A DNA stretch of 64,000 bases, taken from the NCBI GenBank assembly GCA_964459465.1, contig CAYWLR010000009.1, forward strand, positions 1 through 64,000. Reading direction: 5' to 3'. The position numbers were made by a program, and so were the translations under genes. The stretch comes from CALAMC01 sp964459465 (lineage in GTDB: Bacteria; Zixibacteria; MSB-5A5; GN15; PGXB01). The notes under the pieces are model-generated. The model searched no databases, was not told the DNA's origin, and saw only the letters and a list, made by a program, of their open reading frames with translations. Positions 51,324 through 59,473 of this stretch are shown here, piece by piece. Within the stretch, counting starts at the first letter, position 1. The number at the start of each line of letters is the position of its first letter.

Positions 51324-54273
51324 TTTTTCACTCCTCTATGGAACCGCTTCGCCGGAACAACTGGTTCGACGGGCGGCGCAAACCGGTTTTGGAGCCATTG
51401 CCTTGGCCGATAACAATAACCTGTATGGAGCCTACGATTTTTATTATGCCGCTCTGGCATATGGCCTAAGGCCAATAGTTGGCACACGTCTCGATACTTC
51501 TCTTGGCAAAATCGCCGTCCTGTGCAAAAATAATGACGGCTTTAAAAACCTGACTCGTCTGGTAACCCATTTGCAATTGCACGATCTCCCCGACCCGGAC
51601 ATACTCGCCCGGCATGCCGACGGTCTGATAGTATTACCGGAAATACGCGGCGATTATACCGTTTTAAAGGAAATATTCGGCGGGAATATTTATATCCCGG
51701 TCGGACTTGTCAAACCGACTGTGGCCCTGCGGCAAAGTGAAAGCTCCGGTATTAAAGCGGCGGCCTTGCCGCCGGTGAGCTTTTTGACCGCCAATGACTT
51801 CCCCCGTCATAAACTTCTGCGCGCCATAGGCGGCGGATATCTGATAGATAATATTCCTCCCGATGAACTGGCCAATGACAGCGAGCATCTTCGGGAATTA
51901 TCCGAGTATGAACAAATATATAAGGCGTTTCCGGGGGCCATGTCCGGTGCGGCAGAAATCATGGAAAAATGCCGACTGGTATTTCCGGAGCGTAAAAATA
52001 TCCTGCCCGACGTTAAAATCGATGGCGACCACCGCATTCGCCTTCGCCACGACACCCTTGAGGGGCTTCAGAAAAAAATGCGGCGCATCCCGGGACAATA
52101 TCTCGCCCGCATGGAGTACGAATTATCCGTTATCGAACGCACCGGTTTTGTCGATTATTTTCTGATCGTCCGCGAGATCGTCGAATTTTGTAAAAAAAAC
52201 CATATTGCTATGGTCGGGCGCGGATCGGCGGCTGGGTCACTCGTATCGTATACGCTTGATATCACTCGGGTCGACCCGATCATACACGATTTATATTTCG
52301 AACGCTTCCTGAATGAAGCCCGTTCCGATTGCCCCGACATCGACCTCGATATCGACTGGCGTCACCGCGACCGGGTGTTGGATTTCATATACAACCGTTA
52401 TGGCCATGAACATGTCGCCATGATGGCATCATACATACGCTTCCAGCCCAAGCTGGCCGTCCGTGAAACCGCCAAAGCCATGGGTTGCAATCCCGGCGAG
52501 ATTGACCGCTTCACCCGGCGGCTGCCCTATGGTCCCTTAGCTAAACCCGATAACGGCCTGTCAGAAATAAAACACCTGACCCATACCCGCCACGAATGGG
52601 AGCGTTTTCAGAAAATCCTGGCGGCGGCCCGTTCCATTGCGGAGCTCCCCCGCCATTTGAGCGTTCATGCCGGTGGCATCGTCATCACCCCACGACCCAT
52701 CACCGAATATGTCGCGCTGGAGCGGGCCGCCAAGGGAATTGTGGTCACCCAGTGCGATATGTATCAAGCCGAAAAAATCGGACTGGTTAAAATCGATATC
52801 CTGGGCCAACGCGGGCTGGCGGTCATCGCCGATTGCCTGGAACAGGCGCGAAAGGTCCATGGTGAAGCTTTCAGGGTTCCCGATGATGATCCGGGGACAT
52901 TTGAAATGCTCCGCTCCGGCAAAACCATTGGTGTTTTTCAAATCGAATCGCCGGGATTAAGAGCCCTTCTGCGGGACCTTCAGCCCCGCCGACTCGATGA
53001 TATCACTCTGGCGCTGGCCCTGATCCGCCCCGGGGCTTCGGAATCGGGCATGAAAAAAGTCTTCCTTAACCGCTTTCATGGCAAAGAACAAACCAGATAT
53101 CCTCACCCGAAACTTGAAGAGACTCTGGCGGAAACGTATGGCGTATTTATCTATCAGGAGCAGGTCATTCTGGCCGCCCGGAAAATCGCCGGCTTCAATC
53201 TTCCCGCCTGCGATATGCTCCGCCGGGCCATCGCCAAAAAGCGCAAAGCCGGATCGAAAGACAAACTTCGCGATAGATTCCTTGATGGCGCGGCAAAAAA
53301 CGGCATCGATATGCCCACCGCCGAAAAGATTCTTGCCCAGTTTCAGCAATTCGCCGCCTTCGGCTTCTGCAAAGCCCACGCCGCCACTTATGGCCATCTG
53401 GCCTATATTTCCGCCTTTTTCAAAACCCATTTCCCGGCCCACTTTATGACCGCCGTCCTGCGTAACGGCGGCGGCTATTACCCCTCGGCCGTTTACGTGG
53501 CCGAGGCGCGGCGGCTGGGGGTCGAGATACATCCCCCCGACGTCCATTTCTCGGAGACACTCGATACGGTCCGCCATGGCAAATTATATCTTGGGTTCCA
53601 TCGGGTGCGCGATATCACAAATAGAACTCTGGAACAGATCGAACAATACCGGCCATTCGTTTCGCTGGCCGATTTTCTGTCTAAAATCCGCCTGTCTGAA
53701 CGTGAAATGGAGAATCTCATCCGGGTTGGTTTTTTCGATTCACTCGAAACATCCCGGCCAAAACTCCTCTGGCAGTATCGCCTCTGGGGAAAAGCGACGA
53801 AAAGCAAGGACGATATTTTCGGCGGGCAGGTCATAATACCGCACCGACAGACCCTCCCCCGTCTTGAGGAATTCTCCCGGCTGGATATTTTTAACGCCGA
53901 GCGGGACATTCTTGAAATTCCGGCGTCGTTCAATCCACTCTCGCTTTTTGATGGCTACCATGACTTCGACCCGAACGGCCTGAAAAAGATGAAGCATGAT
54001 TCATACATAACCGCTTCCGGCTGGCTGGCCGACCGCAAGAGAATTAAAACCCGCGATGGCAAACAGATGGTCTTTCTGACATTCGACGCCCTCAACGACA
54101 CTTTCGAGGTCATCCTGTTTCCCGATGTATGGGGCCGATACGGCGAAACCGTGCGCTCCTGGCGCTATCTCACCGTCGAAGGCCGCGTCAATTTGAAGGA
54201 AGGCAGTCCGGCCATCGTCGCCGAAAAAATATACCCGACCAATACCGGACTTAAGAAGGCCAAATTCATTTAG
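51292..54273 (+). CDS. DNA polymerase III alpha-type, DnaE2/ImuC-like
   Basis: This 993-aa C-family polymerase starts with TTG inside the dinB 3' end, so coupling is likely. The PHP domain begins at CHSSFSLLYGTASPEQLV. The polymerase core has GRGSAAGSLVSYTLDIT and PDIDLDID (348-355), which carries catalytic Asp residues. A C-terminal OB-fold region (GWLADRKRIKTRDGKQMVFL) is present. Its length, shorter than replicative DnaE, and its partner dinB suggest an error-prone DnaE2-type enzyme. The replicative DnaE is not seen here, so it cannot be ruled out that this is the main alpha subunit. Confidence 0.85.
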   Translation: MNCVLPVCHSSFSLLYGTASPEQLVRRAAQTGFGAIALADNNNLYGAYDFYYAALAYGLRPIVGTRLDTSLGKIAVLCKNNDGFKNLTRLVTHLQLHDLPDPDILARHADGLIVLPEIRGDYTVLKEIFGGNIYIPVGLVKPTVALRQSESSGIKAAALPPVSFLTANDFPRHKLLRAIGGGYLIDNIPPDELANDSEHLRELSEYEQIYKAFPGAMSGAAEIMEKCRLVFPERKNILPDVKIDGDHRIRLRHDTLEGLQKKMRRIPGQYLARMEYELSVIERTGFVDYFLIVREIVEFCKKNHIAMVGRGSAAGSLVSYTLDITRVDPIIHDLYFERFLNEARSDCPDIDLDIDWRHRDRVLDFIYNRYGHEHVAMMASYIRFQPKLAVRETAKAMGCNPGEIDRFTRRLPYGPLAKPDNGLSEIKHLTHTRHEWERFQKILAAARSIAELPRHLSVHAGGIVITPRPITEYVALERAAKGIVVTQCDMYQAEKIGLVKIDILGQRGLAVIADCLEQARKVHGEAFRVPDDDPGTFEMLRSGKTIGVFQIESPGLRALLRDLQPRRLDDITLALALIRPGASESGMKKVFLNRFHGKEQTRYPHPKLEETLAETYGVFIYQEQVILAARKIAGFNLPACDMLRRAIAKKRKAGSKDKLRDRFLDGAAKNGIDMPTAEKILAQFQQFAAFGFCKAHAATYGHLAYISAFFKTHFPAHFMTAVLRNGGGYYPSAVYVAEARRLGVEIHPPDVHFSETLDTVRHGKLYLGFHRVRDITNRTLEQIEQYRPFVSLADFLSKIRLSEREMENLIRVGFFDSLETSRPKLLWQYRLWGKATKSKDDIFGGQVIIPHRQTLPRLEEFSRLDIFNAERDILEIPASFNPLSLFDGYHDFDPNGLKKMKHDSYITASGWLADRKRIKTRDGKQMVFLTFDALNDTFEVILFPDVWGRYGETVRSWRYLTVEGRVNLKEGSPAIVAEKIYPTNTGLKKAKFI

Positions 54274-54278
54274 TTGAC

Positions 54279-56321
54279 ATGATGCGAAAGGAATCTTTTA
54301 TTTACCGCATGGCTATCCCGGAAAATATAATAAAAGAGTACAATAAACTTGTCGCCGAAATCGAAAAACATAATCGGCTGTACTATGTCCTCGATTCGCC
54401 GGAAATATCCGACGCCGAGTATGACCGTCTGTTTGACCGCCTGCTTGAAATCGAAAAACAATACCCCGAATTGATCGACAATACGTCACCTTCACAGCGC
54501 GTCGGAGCGCCGCCGCTGGGCAAATTCGAAACGGTGACGCATCGCGTCCGTATGCTGTCTTTACAAAAGGTCACAACCGCGGAGGAATTTGCCGAGTTCG
54601 ACCGGCGGGTACGACAAGGATTGGGCGTCGAGGGTGACATCGAATATACGGCTGAACCGAAACTCGATGGTCTCGCGGTTGAACTGGTTTATGAAAAAGG
54701 ATTATTGGCTATCGGTTCTACCCGCGGCGACGGAGCCAAAGGCGAAAACATCACGGCTAATTTGAAAACCATTCGAAGCATACCACTTAAGCTGTCCGAT
54801 AGTACGGCCGCAAAGTACCCCCTTCTGGAAGTGCGCGGCGAAGTGATCCTGCGCAAATCCGATTTCGAAAAGCTCAACGCCAGAATGACCGAACGCGAAC
54901 TGCCGCCCTTCGCCAACCCTCGCAATGCCGCCGCCGGGTCACTACGACAGCTCGACTCGCGTGTCACCGCCGAACGACCGTTGATCTTCTATGCCTATGG
55001 CATCTCCGCCACCGACTTGCCCGATCTTGAAACCCACAGCGATACCATGCGCTTTCTAAAACATGAAGGGTTTCGTATTAATGAAAATCTCGTCACCGTC
55101 CGGGGCGTGGCGCAGGTGGCGAAAACCTTTGACAAACTCGAAAAAAGCAGGCCCGAACTGGACTATGAAATCGACGGCATGGTGATCAAAGTTAACCGCC
55201 TCGCCGATCAGGTCATTCTCGGTGAAATTGCCCGCGCCCCGCGCTGGGCGGTGGCATGGAAATTCGCCGCCGAAGAAGCCGAAACCGTCATTCTTGACGT
55301 TGATTTTCAGGTCGGACGAACCGGGATAATCACTCCGGTTGCCAAACTCAAACCGGTGCATGTCGGTGGCGTCACTGTATCCAACGCTTCACTGCATAAC
55401 GAGGATGAAATTCATACGCTTGATCTTATGATCGGCGATACGGTTATCGTCAAGCGTGCCGGCGATGTTATCCCCGACGTTGTCAAAGTGCTTACCGAAA
55501 AACGAACCGGACGCGAAAAACCGATAAAAATGCCGGATAAATGCCCATCATGCGGCTCCAAAACGGTTCGCCCTGCCGGCGAAGCCGCCTGGCGTTGCAC
55601 CAATATCGCCTGTCCCGCACAGGTAATCGAAAGGCTGTCCTATTTCGCCTCCAAGGATGCCATGGATATCGAAGGCATGGGTGGCAAGCTGGTTATACAG
55701 TTGTATAAAAAAAACCTGGTTGGAGACCCTTCGGATATATACTTTCTGACCAAAGAAAAACTTCTGCCTCTCGATTTAATGGCCGACAAAAAGGCGCAAA
55801 ACATCTTAAATGCCATTGAAGCATCCAAAAACCGTGAATTACCCAACATCATTGTCGCTCTTGGCATATTCGGTGTCGGTGAAACCGCCGCACGAACCCT
55901 GGCCGCGCATTTTGAAACAGTCGATAATCTCATGCGGGCCGATGAAGAAGCTCTTACTTCCATCGATGGCATCGGCCCGATCATCGCCCGCTCAATTGTC
56001 GATTACTTTTCCAAACCCGCCAATCGCAAAATGATCGACAAAATGAAAAAGGCCGGAGTGCAATTTAGACCGTATAAAATCATAAGGGGCGCCCGACCTC
56101 TGGTCGAAAAAACTTTCGTTATCACCGGCACCCTTTCCAAACCGCGCGGGCATTTTAAGAAACTTATTGAAGACGCCGGGGGCAAAGTGACCGGTTCGGT
56201 TTCGACCAAAACCGATTATGTTCTGGCAGGCGTTGACCCCGGAAGTAAATACGACAACGCCAAAAAACTGGGCGTGACAATAATTGATGAAGACGATCTT
56301 AACAAATTACTTTCAAAATAG
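54279..56321 (+). CDS. ligA: NAD-dependent DNA ligase
   Basis: The ligase is up to 680 aa; ATG 54309 (Met11) is an alternative start and matches the usual N-terminus better. It joins nicks using NAD. Domains in order are Ia (NAD-binding), nucleotidyltransferase with KLDG (Lys128), OB fold, zinc finger (CPSCGS...CTNIACPAQ), helix-hairpin-helix, and BRCT (KTFVITGTLSKPRGHFKKL). It lies 6 bp after the polymerase gene. Confidence 0.94.
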   Translation: MMRKESFIYRMAIPENIIKEYNKLVAEIEKHNRLYYVLDSPEISDAEYDRLFDRLLEIEKQYPELIDNTSPSQRVGAPPLGKFETVTHRVRMLSLQKVTTAEEFAEFDRRVRQGLGVEGDIEYTAEPKLDGLAVELVYEKGLLAIGSTRGDGAKGENITANLKTIRSIPLKLSDSTAAKYPLLEVRGEVILRKSDFEKLNARMTERELPPFANPRNAAAGSLRQLDSRVTAERPLIFYAYGISATDLPDLETHSDTMRFLKHEGFRINENLVTVRGVAQVAKTFDKLEKSRPELDYEIDGMVIKVNRLADQVILGEIARAPRWAVAWKFAAEEAETVILDVDFQVGRTGIITPVAKLKPVHVGGVTVSNASLHNEDEIHTLDLMIGDTVIVKRAGDVIPDVVKVLTEKRTGREKPIKMPDKCPSCGSKTVRPAGEAAWRCTNIACPAQVIERLSYFASKDAMDIEGMGGKLVIQLYKKNLVGDPSDIYFLTKEKLLPLDLMADKKAQNILNAIEASKNRELPNIIVALGIFGVGETAARTLAAHFETVDNLMRADEEALTSIDGIGPIIARSIVDYFSKPANRKMIDKMKKAGVQFRPYKIIRGARPLVEKTFVITGTLSKPRGHFKKLIEDAGGKVTGSVSTKTDYVLAGVDPGSKYDNAKKLGVTIIDEDDLNKLLSK

Positions 56322-56443
56322 AATTGTATCTCACGCATCGGGTGGTTGGCTGTATTAATGCCCCATGCCATTTATAATCAAATAAAAGGCGAAACCAACA
56401 GGGGATTCCGCCCTACGTAAATCTGATATTTCAAGAATTTAAA

Positions 56444-57562
56444 TTACAGCTTCGCAGCCACGGCATGCGCCACGTCCAGCGTCGAGGACGTTCCACCCAT
56501 ATCATAAGTGCGAACTTTGCCCTCTTTGATGACCGCCGCTATGGCTTTCTCCAGTTTTTCCGCCATGGTTTTCTCGCCCAGCCAATCAAGCATCAATTGT
56601 GCCGTTATCAAAGTCGCCATCGGGTTGACTTTATACTTCCCGGCGTACTTCGGCGCCGAACCATGAGTCGGCTCGAATACGGCGTACTTGTCGCCGATAT
56701 TGCCCGAAGCCGCGAACCCCAGCCCGCCGACCAGTTGGGCACAGAGGTCGGAAATTATGTCACCGAACATGTTCGACGTCACCAGCACCGAGTAATCCAG
56801 CGGATTTTTAATCAGCCACATGCACATGGCGTCGATGTTGGTTTCCCACAGCTCAATCCCCGGATAATTTTTGGCCACCTCACGAGCAGTGCGAACCATG
56901 AGACCCGACGTTTCCCGAATGACATTAGGTTTCTCCACCACGGTCACGCTCTTGCGCCCGGTTTTCTTGGCGTATTCGAATGCATCGGTGATGATATTGC
57001 GGCACCCGGTCTTGGTATTGATGCGAAGCGATACGGCCACTTCGCCCCCCGGATGCTTATCGAACTTTTTCATTTTGGGATTGGCGTCGCATATCGCCTT
57101 GCGCACCGCATCAGGAAGCGGGAAAAACTCCACTCCGGCATACAGGTCTTCGGTATTTTCGCGGAAGACCACGATATCGATACCTTCTTTGTAATTCAGC
57201 GGGTTGCCCGGGTAGGCTTTGCACGGGCGCAAATTGGTGCGCAGATTGAATTCCTGGCGGAGCCGGACAATCGGCGAAGCATAAGTCAACCCCTTGCCCT
57301 TGAGTCCCGGAACCAACTCGTTTTCGGCCTCTTCCTTGGGCTTCGATGTAATCGCCCCGAACAGGGCGCAATCGGTACTATTTAATATATCAATCGTGCG
57401 CGCCGGAAGCGGATTACCTTCCTTGCACCAGAATTCCCAGCCGATATCGGCATGGATATATTCTGCATCCACTTTCAATTTGTCGAGGACGATTTTAGCC
57501 GCGTCCATGACATCGATGCCGACGCCGTCGCCCGGCATCCACGCAATCTTATACTTAGCCAT
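56444..57562 (-). CDS. Isocitrate/isopropylmalate dehydrogenase family protein
   Basis: The 372-aa protein has the family's N-terminal GDGVG loop, the substrate-binding arginine cluster (IVRLRQEFNLRTNLRP), and the metal-binding Asp run in LVTSNMFGDIISDL. The segment FRENTEDLYAGVEF is typical of NAD-dependent isocitrate dehydrogenase, but 3-isopropylmalate or homoisocitrate dehydrogenase cannot be ruled out. No leuC/leuD or citrate synthase is adjacent. It is the last gene of the minus-strand block, 20 bp after a PorV/PorQ gene. Confidence 0.85.
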   Translation of the reverse strand: MAKYKIAWMPGDGVGIDVMDAAKIVLDKLKVDAEYIHADIGWEFWCKEGNPLPARTIDILNSTDCALFGAITSKPKEEAENELVPGLKGKGLTYASPIVRLRQEFNLRTNLRPCKAYPGNPLNYKEGIDIVVFRENTEDLYAGVEFFPLPDAVRKAICDANPKMKKFDKHPGGEVAVSLRINTKTGCRNIITDAFEYAKKTGRKSVTVVEKPNVIRETSGLMVRTAREVAKNYPGIELWETNIDAMCMWLIKNPLDYSVLVTSNMFGDIISDLCAQLVGGLGFAASGNIGDKYAVFEPTHGSAPKYAGKYKVNPMATLITAQLMLDWLGEKTMAEKLEKAIAAVIKEGKVRTYDMGGTSSTLDVAHAVAAKL

Positions 57563-57582
57563 TGTCTCTTTAGCCGCTCCTG

Positions 57583-58482
57583 TTAATAGTTGAAGGTTAA
57601 ACTGAAAATATGAGAATCATCGAGTTCGTTGGAATACGGCAGGAAGGCATAGTCAATGCGGAAATTCCGTTTCCTGAAACCCAGCCCCGCCGAAATACTC
57701 TTGCTTTCATAATTGAACCTGTAACCCGCCCGGATTAACAGATTTTCATGCGCTTCGTATTCACCTCCGGCGTGTACCCGCAAATTGTACTCATCGACGT
57801 TGGAATCATCGAAAACCACCAGGTCCAACGCCCCGAGAAGCTTATCATAACGATAGGACCCGCCCAGACGGAATGTCGTGGGCAAGTCTATTTCTTCGTT
57901 GCGCAGATTCATGGTCGGACCGAAATTCTGCACGGCCGCACCGATATTAATTTCGGGACACAATTTATACAAGATCCCGATGTCGAAATTAATCGCCGAA
58001 CCGGTATATGTATCGATTTTTTCCATCATCCATCCGGCCATAGCTCCCACTACCACCCTCTTTTCAAATTGGTATGATACCCCGGCCTTAATCGAAACAT
58101 CCTGCGCATCAAATGGGTAATAGGTGCTCGATGGCACCGAATCGGTTCGGCCCTGCAAACCTTCTACATGTCCGACCACCATCCCGGCCGTGAAAACGGC
58201 CTTGTGCTTGGAAAATGAAATGTATCCGGCTTCGACCGCAACATCCTGCCAGTGGGTGTTATGCGAAAAACTGCCGTTGACGCCATCTTGTCCATATGTT
58301 GTGGCCGGATTGAAGGCGGCGGAGAAAGGATCGGCTTCGACGGCGACAAATGCCCCGCCCATGCCGGTCGGCCGCCCGCCCGACTCGAGCGTCAGAAGCC
58401 GCAACCCCGATAATGCCCAAACCGGTATCGTTAAGCATAGAAAAACAGTTGTGAAAAATAATAATTTAATCGTTCGCGACAT
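57583..58482 (-). CDS. PorV/PorQ family outer-membrane protein
   Basis: This 299-aa exported protein has a signal peptide (cleaved near ALS, residue 25) and the hallmark GGRPTGMGGAFVAVEADPFS and FNPAT run. The rest is amphipathic strands consistent with a FadL-like barrel. Members assist type IX secretion or act as outer-membrane pores. A second homologue precedes it by 4 bp. Confidence 0.85.
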   Translation of the reverse strand: MSRTIKLLFFTTVFLCLTIPVWALSGLRLLTLESGGRPTGMGGAFVAVEADPFSAAFNPATTYGQDGVNGSFSHNTHWQDVAVEAGYISFSKHKAVFTAGMVVGHVEGLQGRTDSVPSSTYYPFDAQDVSIKAGVSYQFEKRVVVGAMAGWMMEKIDTYTGSAINFDIGILYKLCPEINIGAAVQNFGPTMNLRNEEIDLPTTFRLGGSYRYDKLLGALDLVVFDDSNVDEYNLRVHAGGEYEAHENLLIRAGYRFNYESKSISAGLGFRKRNFRIDYAFLPYSNELDDSHIFSLTFNY

Positions 58483-58486
58483 AAGT

Positions 58487-59464
58487 TTAAAACACCATGT
58501 TAAGGCTTATTATGTGGTCACTCCCCTCATCTGCTTTTTCGGCAGAAAAGGCGTAATCAAACAGCAACGTGAATTTGTTTATTTCCTGCACCAGTCCCAG
58601 ACCAGCCGTCAGACGGCCCTGGTTCAATCCCGCGCGAAGCCGAAGCATTTTATCGACCATGTACTCCCCGCCGAATCTCGCCTTGGCCGTTTGTTTGGTA
58701 TTCTTCTCGATGTCGAAAGCGGTTGTTAATTTCTGTTTGAACGTTTTGAAAGAAAGACCGAATCCCACCAGAATGGGAAATTCGTCATCCTGCGATACCC
58801 CCGGATTATAGCTGTATCTTTCCCAGTAATCATTAGTGGTCCAGGGATAGGTGGCGGCGAGGTTGTTGACCACCAGGCCGACCGTGATATCCTGCACCGG
58901 TTTATTATCCATATAGGCATATTCGAACAATGAATCGACAAAGAGCAAAGCACCCAGGTTTATCCCGATGGAATTGGCATCGATATTGGCCAGTTTTTTA
59001 TAATAATAGCCCAATTTGGTGCCCACACTTAAATATGGGATAAATCGCTTGGCAAATGTCAGACCAAACATATGCTCTTCGGAAGATATGGTTCGGCCGA
59101 GTTCCCGACCGCTCCGATTGCGGGCAGTCACTTCACCATAGCCGCCATACAACCAGCTGATGCCGATCGCCGACTCCATGCGCGTTGGAATAACCATTGA
59201 TAAATATCCGAGTTTGCGGTCCAGCGTCATGACCCGATAACCGCTTGAAAAAGTATTTTGAGATACTTGCGTCAAGCCGGCCGGATTGAAATACTGCGCC
59301 CCCGCGTCATCGGATAAACCGTAAAAGGCCCCGCCCATAGCCGCCGGGCGCGCCTGAACCGACAATTGAAATATCGCCCCGGCGTAACCGCCGTCTTCAT
59401 CCGAGCGGGCGGCCTGCCCGGCCATGATCGCAATTAATATTAATATATAATATATCTTTTTCAT
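58487..59464 (-). CDS. PorV/PorQ family outer-membrane protein, second copy
   Basis: This 325-aa exported protein has a signal peptide and the family start QARPAAMGGAFYGLSDDA followed by YFNPAGL. The remainder is barrel-like. It lies between the secreted propeller gene and the other homologue. Two copies in tandem suggest paired roles, perhaps in surface export of the propeller protein. That link is inference. Confidence 0.85.
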   Translation of the reverse strand: MKKIYYILILIAIMAGQAARSDEDGGYAGAIFQLSVQARPAAMGGAFYGLSDDAGAQYFNPAGLTQVSQNTFSSGYRVMTLDRKLGYLSMVIPTRMESAIGISWLYGGYGEVTARNRSGRELGRTISSEEHMFGLTFAKRFIPYLSVGTKLGYYYKKLANIDANSIGINLGALLFVDSLFEYAYMDNKPVQDITVGLVVNNLAATYPWTTNDYWERYSYNPGVSQDDEFPILVGFGLSFKTFKQKLTTAFDIEKNTKQTAKARFGGEYMVDKMLRLRAGLNQGRLTAGLGLVQEINKFTLLFDYAFSAEKADEGSDHIISLNMVF

Positions 59465-59473
59465 ATTTGCCTC

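Noticed and set aside
34770..56420. Shared 14-mer GAAACCAACAGGGG at about 34780 and 56392
   Set aside because: In 64 kb several 14-base matches are expected by chance, and the flanks do not align.
56465..57385. 306-codon plus-strand frame across the dehydrogenase gene
   Set aside because: Antisense shadow with His/Arg-rich composition; the minus-strand frame has all family motifs.
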